A program made the position numbers and the translations under genes. A model generated the notes under the pieces. The model was not told where the DNA came from. It worked only from the letters and a program-made list of their open reading frames with translations, and made no database searches. From contig NZ_JAIVAE010000003.1 in NCBI RefSeq assembly GCF_020171785.1, positions 62,001-126,000 on the forward strand: a stretch of 64,000 nt of DNA, in the 5' to 3' direction. The stretch is from Guptibacillus hwajinpoensis (GTDB lineage: Bacteria; Bacillota; Bacilli; Bacillales; Guptibacillaceae). Positions within the stretch are counted from its first letter, which is position 1; each line of letters starts with the position of its first letter. Positions 33,049 to 41,722 of this stretch are shown in pieces.

Positions 33049-34437
33049 ATGAATATCGTATCTTTGCTAGCCACCTTTCTTGGTGATGACCAAATTAGCG
33101 TAAATGCCACTGTGTTAGAGCAGCATAGTAAAGACGAATCTTATCATACACCACATGATCCAGACGTGGTCGTTTTTCCAAAAACGACTGAAGAAGTTAG
33201 TAAAGTTTTAAAGGTAGCAAACGAAAATGGAATACCTGTTGTTCCATTTGGGTTAGGTTCAAGCCTAGAAGGTCATGTGATTCCTTATCAAGGTGGAATC
33301 TCTATCGATTTTCAATTGATGAACAAGGTTCTTGAAATAAGACCAGAGGATTTCCTCGTACGGGTACAGCCCGGTGTCACGCGTTCCCAATTAAATAAAG
33401 AATTAAAAAAGCACGGCTTATTTTTCACCGTTGATCCAGGTGCAGATGCCACACTAGGTGGAATGGCATCAACTAATGCTAGTGGAACCACCTCTGTTCG
33501 ATATGGGGTCATGCGAGATCAAGTTCGTGATATGGAAGTTGTCCTTGCAGATGGTAGGGTTATACATACTGGAAGTAACACAGCAAAATCGTCATCTGGC
33601 TATCATCTGAATGGGCTATTCGTTGGCTCAGAAGGCACACTCGGGACATTTACAGAACTGACTCTCAACGTCTACGGAATTCCTGAAGCCACCCTTGCAG
33701 GCAGGATCGTTTTCCCAACCATTGAGCAAGCGGTTTCAACTGTTACCAATATCCTTCATGCTGCGATACCAGTCGCAAGAATTGAACTGGTTGATGCGCG
33801 TTCCGTTCAACAAGTGAACAAAACAAATGAAACGAACTACATAGAGAAGCCAACATTATTTATCGAGTTTCACGGAAATGAAGCTGGACTGAATCAAGAT
33901 GTGGCGTTTGCTAAAAGCATTGCTGAAGACAACCAGTGTGAGGAGTTTATTTTCGAACATGATACGAAGAAACGCGCTCTTTTATGGGAAGCTCGACACA
34001 ACCTCGCATACTCGTTCAGTCATGGATCTCCAGGTAAAAAGATGATGGTAACAGACGTCTGCGTCCCCATTTCAGAGCTTACCGGTGCGATAACAGACGC
34101 AAGGAAAGCAATCGAAACTTACGGATTAGATGGTGCCCTTCTCGGTCATGTGGGAGATGGAAACTACCATGCCATCGTCATGATCAATCCTAATGATTCA
34201 ATTGAGCTTGAGAAAGCGACAAAACTAAATCAACACCTTGTTCACTATGCGCTCGAGCGAGGAGGCACATGTACAGGAGAACATGGAGTAGGTACAGGGA
34301 AAGCGCAATATCAGCAAAAGGAACATGGAGCTGCTTTGGATGTCATGTTAGCAGTTAAACACACACTTGATCCGAACGGCATTATGAATCCAGGTAAAAT
34401 ATTTGCGATTGATAAAGAACAGTCTTCCATTATCTGA
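33049..34437 (+). CDS. glcD: FAD-binding oxidase, GlcD / D-lactate dehydrogenase (cytochrome) type
   Basis: 462 aa flavoprotein of the PCMH/vanillyl-alcohol-oxidase fold. FAD-binding segments are VVPFGLGSSLEGH (residues 63-75 region), TVDPGADATLGGMAST and FVGSEGTLG. The C-terminal oxidase domain has GHVGDGNYH and GTCTGEHGVGTGK with metal-binding His. It would oxidise a 2-hydroxyacid such as D-lactate or glycolate. Partner GlcE/GlcF subunits are not adjacent. It is 20 bases upstream of the sigma-54 activator gene and probably shares its transcript, which hints that a hydroxyacid is linked to the downstream catabolic island. Confidence 0.85.
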   Translation: MNIVSLLATFLGDDQISVNATVLEQHSKDESYHTPHDPDVVVFPKTTEEVSKVLKVANENGIPVVPFGLGSSLEGHVIPYQGGISIDFQLMNKVLEIRPEDFLVRVQPGVTRSQLNKELKKHGLFFTVDPGADATLGGMASTNASGTTSVRYGVMRDQVRDMEVVLADGRVIHTGSNTAKSSSGYHLNGLFVGSEGTLGTFTELTLNVYGIPEATLAGRIVFPTIEQAVSTVTNILHAAIPVARIELVDARSVQQVNKTNETNYIEKPTLFIEFHGNEAGLNQDVAFAKSIAEDNQCEEFIFEHDTKKRALLWEARHNLAYSFSHGSPGKKMMVTDVCVPISELTGAITDARKAIETYGLDGALLGHVGDGNYHAIVMINPNDSIELEKATKLNQHLVHYALERGGTCTGEHGVGTGKAQYQQKEHGAALDVMLAVKHTLDPNGIMNPGKIFAIDKEQSSII

Positions 34438-34457
34438 TCATTTTTGAGGTGACCGCT

Positions 34458-36095
34458 TTGGACTTATCAACTATTTTCCAACTGTCTTTTCCTGCTTTCA
34501 TTTCAAAAAAAGGAATTATTTTTTCCACAAATGACGCTTTTCGTTCCATCATAAAAGATGCTGAAGAAGAACCAGTTGAAGAGATTTTTGATATCATAGA
34601 AGAACACGAAACATTTACTATAACCCGGTATAAGAACAAAGAAATGTTGTTCATTACAGAGAAGAAGGATCAGTACATCTATTACATCGGGAAAGAAAAC
34701 ACTCATTTCTCTGATTTGGAAAAACAGGTAACAGAACTTGAAAAACTAAACAGGGAATTGGATTCAATTATTGACAATTCCTATGACGGAATTTATATTA
34801 CCGATAACAAAGGGATTACATTGAAAACCAATACAGCGATTGAACGAATAACTGGCATCCCAAAGGAATATTACATTGGAAAAAATGTTGATCGTCTCGT
34901 CAATAGAGGTATATTAAAAGATTCCGTAACGAAAAAAGTACTGAAACAACGCCGAACTGTATCAGTTGTACAGAATAATTTCGAAGGAAAAGAAACGTTA
35001 ATCACCGGTAGCCCAATCTTTAACAATAAGGGTGATATTGAAAAGGTGATCACAAACATACGGGATCTTTCTGAATTAAACAGACTTATATCCGAGTTGA
35101 ATAGTGTTCAAAAAAAGAATGCTGAATATGAAAAAGAACTCGAACTATTAAAAGGATATTCAAACTCAGGAATCATTATTGAGAGTGAACCGATGAAAGA
35201 ACTTTATGAAACTGCCACTAGAATCGCGAGTTTTGATGCAACTGTTCTTATATTAGGTGAAACGGGTGTAGGAAAAGACGTTCTTGCTCGATTTATCTAT
35301 TCAAAAAGCAAGAGAGCTTCAACCGGAGACTTTATTAAAGTTAATTGCGGTGCTATACCACAAGAGCTAATTGAATCAGAGCTCTTCGGTTATGAAGGCG
35401 GCGCATTTACTGGCGCGAATCGCAATGGTAAGCCGGGAATGTTTGAAATGGCTGACAAGGGGGTTCTGTTTCTTGATGAAGTAGGTGAACTCCCACTGAA
35501 GACGCAAGTGAAATTACTTCAGGTCATTCAAGATAATACCATTCAACGCGTTGGTGCCACAAAACTGAAAAAGGTCGATGTAAGGATTATAGCTGCAACC
35601 AATCGCAACCTCCTCCAAATGGTAACAGAGCAGGAATTTAGAGAGGATTTATTTTATCGCCTCAATGTCATTCCACTCTCCATTCCTCCATTAAGAGAGA
35701 GAAGAGATGATATTCTACCACTAATCCAGTTCTTTCTAAATCGAACGAATTTAAAATATAACCTTGATAAGCATTTAAATGCAGACCTTAAAAACTCTCT
35801 ATATGAATTGGATTGGAAAGGGAATGTAAGAGAAATGGCTAATTTAATTGAACGAATGGTATTAACCACTTCTAAGCGAGCCATATCTCATGATCACCTT
35901 CCTGCCGATTATAAAAAGGAAAGAGCAGATCCTCAAATTCACAGCCTTAAAGAAGCAGTTGAAATAACAGAGCGTAAAGTTTTAGAAAATGCCTATTCAA
36001 AATACAAAAGCACATATGAGATTTCTCGAGTTTTAAATACCAGTCAACCAACAATTGTAAGAAAATTAAAGAAATATAAAATTGGTCAATCATAG
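34458..36095 (+). CDS. Sigma-54-dependent transcriptional activator (PAS, AAA+, Fis-type HTH)
   Basis: About 545 aa enhancer-binding protein. An N-terminal sensory part (about 1-90) is followed by a PAS domain (about 100-210, with DSIIDNSYDGIYITDNKG cut here to its landmark SYDGIYIT), a linker helix, and a sigma-54 AAA+ domain: Walker A GETGVGKD, the sigma-54 contact loop GAFTGA, Walker B VLFLDEVGEL and the arginine-finger segment FREDLFYRLNV. A Fis-type HTH ends it (STYEISRVLNTSQPTIVRKLKK). The start is probably TTG 34458, six bases after GAGGTG, rather than GTG 34449 inside that site. Two -24/-12 promoters lie just downstream of it and are its likely targets. Confidence 0.9.
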   Translation: MDLSTIFQLSFPAFISKKGIIFSTNDAFRSIIKDAEEEPVEEIFDIIEEHETFTITRYKNKEMLFITEKKDQYIYYIGKENTHFSDLEKQVTELEKLNRELDSIIDNSYDGIYITDNKGITLKTNTAIERITGIPKEYYIGKNVDRLVNRGILKDSVTKKVLKQRRTVSVVQNNFEGKETLITGSPIFNNKGDIEKVITNIRDLSELNRLISELNSVQKKNAEYEKELELLKGYSNSGIIIESEPMKELYETATRIASFDATVLILGETGVGKDVLARFIYSKSKRASTGDFIKVNCGAIPQELIESELFGYEGGAFTGANRNGKPGMFEMADKGVLFLDEVGELPLKTQVKLLQVIQDNTIQRVGATKLKKVDVRIIAATNRNLLQMVTEQEFREDLFYRLNVIPLSIPPLRERRDDILPLIQFFLNRTNLKYNLDKHLNADLKNSLYELDWKGNVREMANLIERMVLTTSKRAISHDHLPADYKKERADPQIHSLKEAVEITERKVLENAYSKYKSTYEISRVLNTSQPTIVRKLKKYKIGQS

Positions 36096-36110
36096 ATTAT
36101 AATTCCATTA

Positions 36111-36132
36111 CTCGCCTCTGGCGAGCTTTTTT
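36111..36132 (+). terminator. Terminator after the activator gene
   Basis: CTCGCC-TCT-GGCGAG (36111-36125) then CTTTTTTT. It ends three bases before the -24 element of the next promoter. Confidence 0.85.
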
Positions 36133-36134
36133 AT

Positions 36135-36150
36135 TGGCATCAAACTTGCA
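36135..36150 (+). promoter_or_regulatory. Sigma-54 (-24/-12) promoter of the ketopantoate-reductase-like gene
   Basis: TGGCAT-CAAAC-TTGCA matches TGGCAC-N5-TTGCA with a single change. The predicted start near 36161 leaves the site AAAGGAG inside the transcript, ahead of the ATG at 36178. It shares the same form as the promoter at 37458. Confidence 0.8.
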
Positions 36151-36177
36151 ATATTTAAGGGAAAGGAGTGAAACGCT

Positions 36178-37092
36178 ATGAAAATCGGAATTGCTGGAAC
36201 AGGAGCAGTGGGTGGTTATATTGGCGGTATACTAGCACTTGCCAATCATGAGGTTGTTTTTTTATCCCGAGGGACTAACTTGCTCAGGATGCAAGAACGG
36301 GGTTTGAAAATCAAAAGCCCTGTAGATGAAGAAATTATTTATAAGGAATTTACACATTCACTGGATACATTTAGCGATGTCGACCTTATTATATTAAGTG
36401 TCAAATCAAACGATACACTCTTTATGACTAAACAGTTAAGCCATAATATATCTTCTAGTACGCCCGTTCTTCTTATGCAAAACGGAGTTAGTAATGAAGA
36501 AATTACAATGAAATATTTCGATCCTGCTCGCCTATTTACAGCTGCAGTCTATTTAACATCTAGAATGACAGAACCAGGTATCATCGAGATGTCAGGTAAA
36601 CCTAGATTAACGATTGGGTCATTAAATTCTGGAAATATAGAGGAAGCAAAGTCTCTCACTCATTTGTTTAATGAAGCAGGAATTCAATCGAAGACATCAT
36701 CAAATATAATGCGGGATAAATGGAAGAAACTGTTGTGGAATGTAACGTTTAATCCTCTTTCTGCCTACGCAGGTGTCACAGTAGGACAAATCATTAACCA
36801 ACCAGAACTACGTGAAATAGCTGAGAGAGCTTTAGTGGAAGGGATGCAAATAGCGAGTCATAAAGGGTTCTATTTTCAGGATGAGCTGATCAATCAAATA
36901 TTCGTTGGGGCAAGAAAAGCAGATAATCATTATACAAGCATGCTCCAAGATCGACTAAACGGAAAACAACTCGAGATTGAATCGATATGTGGATATTTTT
37001 TGAAAGAAGCGACGAAGCGAGGTATTTCTATTCCAGTTATTCAATCACTTTATAACCATTTAGCAACTTTAAAGAAAGAAGCTTTTCGCTAA
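36178..37092 (+). CDS. Ketopantoate reductase family (ApbA/PanE-like) dehydrogenase
   Basis: 304 aa NADPH-dependent reductase. Rossmann motif IAGTGAVGGYIGG (residues 4-16), catalytic Lys and Asn in RDKWKKLLWNVTFNP, and the C-terminal helical domain with SMLQDRLNGKQLEIE are intact. True PanE makes pantoate for CoA. The sigma-54 promoter and the catabolic setting argue against housekeeping pantoate synthesis and for reduction of another 2-keto acid in the same pathway, or for extra CoA supply. It is the only gene of its transcript. Confidence 0.8.
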   Translation: MKIGIAGTGAVGGYIGGILALANHEVVFLSRGTNLLRMQERGLKIKSPVDEEIIYKEFTHSLDTFSDVDLIILSVKSNDTLFMTKQLSHNISSSTPVLLMQNGVSNEEITMKYFDPARLFTAAVYLTSRMTEPGIIEMSGKPRLTIGSLNSGNIEEAKSLTHLFNEAGIQSKTSSNIMRDKWKKLLWNVTFNPLSAYAGVTVGQIINQPELREIAERALVEGMQIASHKGFYFQDELINQIFVGARKADNHYTSMLQDRLNGKQLEIESICGYFLKEATKRGISIPVIQSLYNHLATLKKEAFR

Positions 37093-37125
37093 AAACCATT
37101 TACTTAAATCGTTTCAGGTTTATGG

Positions 37126-37145
37126 CTGATTCATTTATGAATCAG
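37126..37145. repeat. 20-base dyad, candidate activator site
   Basis: CTGATTCAT-TT-ATGAATCAG, perfect 9-base arms. There is no T tail, so it is more likely a protein site than a terminator. It shares the ATTCAT/ATGAAT core with the larger palindrome downstream. Confidence 0.5.
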
Positions 37146-37331
37146 TGCATTGTCATACGATAATAGCGATTCTTTTTATCGATAGCTAGATGTTAATGAA
37201 ACGTGTTGATTTTTGATTCACTTACGTTTTTTGATGTTTAAAATAGTCAATATAACAATAAAATCTAACATAGACATAGCGTAAATAGTTTATACGTCAC
37301 TACTAACAGAGCTTGCTTACTAGAAAGTATT

Positions 37332-37378
37332 AAAAGCGATACAAAAATGAATTAGTAATTCATTTTTGTATCGCTTTT
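37332..37378. repeat. 47-base perfect palindrome with T tail
   Basis: Two exact 23-base arms around G37355. The left arm runs 37332-37354 (it begins AAAAGCGATACAAAAATG) and the right arm 37356-37378; two more T follow. As RNA it gives a 22-bp stem with a three-base loop and a T tail, a very strong terminator for transcripts from the ketopantoate-reductase-like gene. Its centre, ATGAATTAGTAATTCAT, could also serve as a protein site about 100 bases upstream of the -24 element. Confidence 0.75.
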
Positions 37379-37457
37379 TTGATTTTTTTTAACCATTTTT
37401 ATTTCCAAAATGAATATAAACCTCGTAAATAAGCTGTTTTTGAGCTTTTTTAAAAAA

Positions 37458-37473
37458 TGGCATAAAACTTGCA
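37458..37473 (+). promoter_or_regulatory. Sigma-54 (-24/-12) promoter of the beta-oxidation/TRAP operon
   Basis: TGGCAT-AAAAC-TTGCA, nearly identical to the promoter at 36135. The predicted start near 37484 leaves AAGTAAGGGG in the leader before the ATG at 37511. Confidence 0.82.
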
Positions 37474-37510
37474 ATCAAATTAAAGTAACAAAAGTAAGGG
37501 GTAACCTATT

Positions 37511-38659
37511 ATGACTGCAACGATTACAAGTGAATTACAACAGATGAAAGCGATGATTCGAAACTTTGTTGAGAATGAGATTGAACCCTATGCTCAGCAA
37601 ATTGAAGAAGAAGATACGATTCCAGAGCACTTGATCGAAAAAGCAAAAGAACTTGGCCTATTTGGAATGAGCATCCCAGAGGAATATGGGGGAATCGGAT
37701 TAAATACAGAAGGAAAAGCTGTCGTATTAGAACAGCTTGGACGAACGCACAATGGATATGTTTCATTAATTAGTGCTCATACAGGGATTGGAAGTACGGG
37801 GTTGGTGAAATTAGCTTCTGAATCTCTTAAACAAAAGTACTTACCTGATATGGCTGCTGGAAACAAAATTGCCGCATTTGCTTTATCTGAACCTGGAGCC
37901 GGATCAGACGCAACGAACTTATCAACCAATGCAGTGAAACAAGGGAATAAATGGATTATAAATGGTATGAAGCATTTTATTACCAACGGTCCTGTTGCAG
38001 ATGTCTTTACTGTCATTGCCTCTACTGATAAATCAAAGGGAGCTAAAGGTGGCATTACCGCATTTCTAGTAGAAAAGAATTTCCCGGGACTACTTGTTGG
38101 AAAACGCGATAAAAAGATGGGGTTAAAAGGTTCCTATACATGCCAGATCATTTTTGAAGATTGTGAAGTACCAGAAGAAAATGTAATCGGTGAAGTCGGA
38201 ATGGGATACATATCAGCACTCAAAATTCTCGGTGAAGGGCGGATAGGTCTTGCTGCTCGTGCAGTAGGTTCGTGTGATAAATTAATCGAGATGTCTGCAA
38301 GTTATGCGAAAGAACGTATACAATTTGGAAAGCCTATTGCTTCCAATCAAGCGATTCAGTGGATGCTTGCTGATATGGCAACAGAAACGGAAGCAGCTAG
38401 GGCACTAACGACCATGGCAGCGAAGAAAGTTGATGAAGGAAAAAAAGTGATTAAAGAAGCATCGATGGCAAAACTCTATGCCTCTGAAGTATTCAACCGC
38501 GTTGCTGATAAAGCGGTACAAATCCATGGCGGGATGGGGTATGTCTCTGATTATCCAGTTGAACGCTTTTACAGAGATGCTCGGATTACTAAAATTTATG
38601 AAGGAACAAGTGAAATTCAGCGCATGATTATTTCAAGACACATACTAGATGAGAATTAA
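37511..38659 (+). CDS. Acyl-CoA dehydrogenase, first copy of the island
   Basis: 382 aa FAD enzyme. Segments FALSEPGAGSDATN and FITNGPVADVFTV bind flavin and substrate, IHGGMGYVSDYPVE is the C-terminal signature and the catalytic Glu sits in [10 protein letters not shown]. It is closely similar in length and sequence to the enzyme at 46330, so the island has two paralogues, which may act on different chain lengths. It is the first gene behind the sigma-54 promoter and is followed by the TRAP transporter genes. Confidence 0.9.
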   Translation: MTATITSELQQMKAMIRNFVENEIEPYAQQIEEEDTIPEHLIEKAKELGLFGMSIPEEYGGIGLNTEGKAVVLEQLGRTHNGYVSLISAHTGIGSTGLVKLASESLKQKYLPDMAAGNKIAAFALSEPGAGSDATNLSTNAVKQGNKWIINGMKHFITNGPVADVFTVIASTDKSKGAKGGITAFLVEKNFPGLLVGKRDKKMGLKGSYTCQIIFEDCEVPEENVIGEVGMGYISALKILGEGRIGLAARAVGSCDKLIEMSASYAKERIQFGKPIASNQAIQWMLADMATETEAARALTTMAAKKVDEGKKVIKEASMAKLYASEVFNRVADKAVQIHGGMGYVSDYPVERFYRDARITKIYEGTSEIQRMIISRHILDEN

Positions 38660-38709
38660 CTTTCGATTTACTCGAACGACGGATACAGCGAAGAAAGGAG
38701 CTGGATTGT

Positions 38710-40677
38710 TTGAGTCAACATTATTCTGAAAATTCCGTTCAGAAAATCGATACAACTATTAAAGATAAACCAGCCTATATCGAAGACATATGGTCAACGA
38801 GAAAAGCCAATTGGAATCCAGCAAGAATTCTAATTCTTGTAGCATCTGTTTTAGCTATTGGTTTATCACTCTTTCACATTTATACGGCTGGTTTTGGAAC
38901 GCTATCCTCGTGGCAGCAGAGAAGTATCCACGTGGTCTGGGCACTTCTGTTAATCTTTCTTATCTTCCCATTTCGAAAAGGAAAGAAATTTGGATTTATT
39001 GATTTGCTATTTGTTTTAGCAACAATAGTAGAAACTGGTTTTATCCTTCTTCACGGGGACGCCATTCAAAGTAGGCAAGGGAACCCAAACATGACAGATA
39101 TCATTCTCGGTAGTATTTTCATAGGATTAGTGCTTGAAGCAACACGCAGGACAAACGGCTTTCTTATGTCATGTATTGGGTTGTTTTTCATGGGCTACAT
39201 CTTTTTGGGTCCCTATTTTCCTGGTGCGCTAGCTCACCCCGGAGTAAGGTATGGAAAAATGGTGGATCAGATGTTTAATGGCACACTTGGAATTTTCAGT
39301 GCTCCTATCTATATCAGTTCAACCGTATTAATTTTGTTTGTGATTTTCGGAGCGTTTTTAATGCGTTCTGGAGGAGGGCAATTTTTTACCAACTTTGCTT
39401 TCGGCGCACTTGGTCATCGAGCAGGAGGACCCGCATTATCTGCAGTTGGAGCAAGTGCAATGGTTGCAACAATTACTGGAAATGGGGCGGCCAATGCAGC
39501 TGTAACAGGCTCTTTCACGATTCCTCTAATGAAGAAACTCGGGTATAGTAAACGGTTTGCTGCAGCGGTTGAAGCAGTAGCTTCGCAAGGTGGACAAATT
39601 ATGCCACCCATTATGGGAGCATCCGTCTTCATCATGGCTGAAACAACGGGTATCCCTTATATAACGCTCGCATTATATGCATTAATTCCCGCAATTATTT
39701 ACTTCTTAATTGCAGGATTCATCGTGTATTACCATGCGAAACGTTTGCACATGGAAGGCATTCCAAAAGAACAACTTCCCGATCCCAGAATGGTACTTCT
39801 AACTCAGGGCTATCTATTTCTTCCAATTATTATGATTATTTACTTAATGATTGATGGATTTAGTCCAATGAAAGCTGGCTTTTATGGAATCATAGCTACG
39901 ATTCTCTTAAGCTGGATTAGAAGAATGACGAGAATGAATTTATTGGATATTCTCGCTTCACTCGAAAGTGGTGCCAGAAGCGCTTTAGCCGTTATTTCTG
40001 CCTGTGCGACTGCTGGTATTATTGTTGGTGCTGTATCGCTAACTGGACTTGGTCTTACGTTCTCGAGATTTATGATTGATACTGCGGGAGGTCATTTATT
40101 TCTTCTTCTCATCATGTTAGCCATTGCTTCAATCATTCTTGGTATGGGAATGCCAACCGTTTCAGCCTACGTCATCCTTGCCGTTTTAGGGGTTCCTGCG
40201 CTAGTGGAGATGAATGTTAACGTTGTGGCTGCCCATATGTTTGTCTTTTATTTCGGCGTAATGTCAGGACTTACTCCTCCAGTTGCAATAACAGCTTATA
40301 CGACGGCAGGAATTGCTGGATCTAATCCATCATCAACCGCATTTTACGCGATTCGTATTGCTCTTGGCGGATTTTTTGTTCCATTTGTCTTTGTATATAA
40401 CCCCGAATTGTTACTTCAAGGCGGTGATATTCCTGCCATCATTACTGCATTGCTTTCTGCTGCAGTTAGCTGTGTACTTTTTGCAGGTGCAGTGGAAGGA
40501 TATTGGTTTGGACATGTCACGCCATTGAAAAGGACGATTTTATTTATCAGTGCTATATTACTTGTCATGCCTGGCTTAATCGGAGACCTAATAGGGCTTA
40601 TTCTTGTCGTGTTCACGTTCATCTGGCAACGTGCTCATCGTGTCAGTAAAAGCTCACCACAAGAAATAAGTGGATAA
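38710..40677 (+). CDS. TRAP transporter permease, fused small and large subunits
   Basis: 655 aa polytopic membrane protein joining the DctQ-like four-helix part (about 40-160) to the DctM-like part (about 160-640). Landmarks are SAVGASAMVATITGNGAANAA, given only in part as ATITGNGAANAA, and ASQGGQIMPPIMGA, plus GMGMPTVSAYVILA and FGVMSGLTPPVAITAY. Such fusions pair with TAXI binding proteins, as here. It should import a carboxylate driven by an ion gradient. The start TTG lies nine bases after AAAGGAG. The TAXI gene begins 13 bases after its stop. Confidence 0.9.
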   Translation: MSQHYSENSVQKIDTTIKDKPAYIEDIWSTRKANWNPARILILVASVLAIGLSLFHIYTAGFGTLSSWQQRSIHVVWALLLIFLIFPFRKGKKFGFIDLLFVLATIVETGFILLHGDAIQSRQGNPNMTDIILGSIFIGLVLEATRRTNGFLMSCIGLFFMGYIFLGPYFPGALAHPGVRYGKMVDQMFNGTLGIFSAPIYISSTVLILFVIFGAFLMRSGGGQFFTNFAFGALGHRAGGPALSAVGASAMVATITGNGAANAAVTGSFTIPLMKKLGYSKRFAAAVEAVASQGGQIMPPIMGASVFIMAETTGIPYITLALYALIPAIIYFLIAGFIVYYHAKRLHMEGIPKEQLPDPRMVLLTQGYLFLPIIMIIYLMIDGFSPMKAGFYGIIATILLSWIRRMTRMNLLDILASLESGARSALAVISACATAGIIVGAVSLTGLGLTFSRFMIDTAGGHLFLLLIMLAIASIILGMGMPTVSAYVILAVLGVPALVEMNVNVVAAHMFVFYFGVMSGLTPPVAITAYTTAGIAGSNPSSTAFYAIRIALGGFFVPFVFVYNPELLLQGGDIPAIITALLSAAVSCVLFAGAVEGYWFGHVTPLKRTILFISAILLVMPGLIGDLIGLILVVFTFIWQRAHRVSKSSPQEISG

Positions 40678-40690
40678 AAGGAGGATTTTA

Positions 40691-41692
40691 ATGCGTAAAT
40701 CATTAATTAGTCTATTGATAGCGCTTACACTAATCGTAATGACAGCTTGTGGAAATAGTGCTTCTAGTGATGGAGAAGGACTCGAAGCACCTGATAAGTT
40801 TTTAAAAGTTGGTTCTGGACCTATGGGTTCTGGGTGGTATCCGATTACGACTGCATTGTCAGAACTATATATGGATCACTTTTCTGGACTTAATGTTTCA
40901 CAGATTGAAGGCGGCAGTACTTCGAACCTAAAATCACTTCAAATTGGTGATATCCAGTATGGTATTCATTACACTTCTGATTTTGCTGACGCAGTTAAAG
41001 GGACCGGGAGCTTTGATGAACAATTAGATCAGGTAGCAGGACTTACTTCTCTCTACCCGGTTTATCAGACAATCGCGACTCTTGCAGATAATGAAGAGAT
41101 TAATAAGGTGGAAGATATCGTTGATCAACACATCTTCCTAGGTCCAAAAGGCGGGGGTGGCCCAGTTGCCTTCTGGAGAATGATGAAAGAATACGGGATT
41201 GACGAAGGTTCTATTGAGGATGCAGGTGGTAAGATTTCCTATGGTAATTATTCAGATGGTGCCTCTATGTTAAAAGATGGAATTGTCGATGTTTTTGTTG
41301 GTGGTGGGGCTCCTCAAGTGACTTCTCTTCAGGAGATAGAGGTAACAAAACCTGTTAAGGTTATTCCAATTGATGAAGAAAAACTTAAAGCAATTAGCGA
41401 TAAAGGATTAGGAATTTCTAATGACAACCTTCCAGGAGGTACGTATAAAGGTCTAGAAGAAGAGATTCCAACTTACACTCTTGTTGCGATGTTTAGCGTA
41501 CGCTCAGACCTACCAGAAGATTACGTTTATAACTTGACGAAAGTATTTTGGGAAAACCAGGATCCCTTCAAGGAACAAATTCCACAAAGAGCAAAGAACT
41601 TCACGTTGGAAACGGCTTTGGATGGGATCGATCCAGAAACACTTCATCCAGGAGCAAAGAAATATTATGAAGAAGAAGGGATCATTCAATAA
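40691..41692 (+). CDS. TAXI-family TRAP transporter solute-binding lipoprotein
   Basis: 333 aa exported binding protein. The signal peptide ends in a lipobox (MTACG), so it is anchored outside the membrane by a lipidated Cys. The mature part has FLKVGSGPMGSGWYPI, QIEGGSTSNLKSL and GPKGGGGPVAFW, the ligand-binding landmarks of the TAXI family. ATG at 40691 follows AAAAGGAGG; an upstream GTG at 40670 overlaps the permease end and lacks a site. Ligand is unknown, probably the acid activated by the next gene product. Confidence 0.9.
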   Translation: MRKSLISLLIALTLIVMTACGNSASSDGEGLEAPDKFLKVGSGPMGSGWYPITTALSELYMDHFSGLNVSQIEGGSTSNLKSLQIGDIQYGIHYTSDFADAVKGTGSFDEQLDQVAGLTSLYPVYQTIATLADNEEINKVEDIVDQHIFLGPKGGGGPVAFWRMMKEYGIDEGSIEDAGGKISYGNYSDGASMLKDGIVDVFVGGGAPQVTSLQEIEVTKPVKVIPIDEEKLKAISDKGLGISNDNLPGGTYKGLEEEIPTYTLVAMFSVRSDLPEDYVYNLTKVFWENQDPFKEQIPQRAKNFTLETALDGIDPETLHPGAKKYYEEEGIIQ

Positions 41693-41722
41693 AAAAAGGA
41701 AAAGAAATTCTCAAAGGTGGGA

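Larger units (their letters stand above)
37093..37510. other. Regulatory intergenic region ahead of the beta-oxidation/TRAP operon
   Basis: 418 bases with no supportable gene. It holds a 20-base dyad (37126-37145), a 47-base perfect palindrome (37332-37378) and the sigma-54 promoter (37458-37473). The distances of about 80-330 bases upstream of the promoter suit enhancer sites for the sigma-54 activator. Confidence 0.7.
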
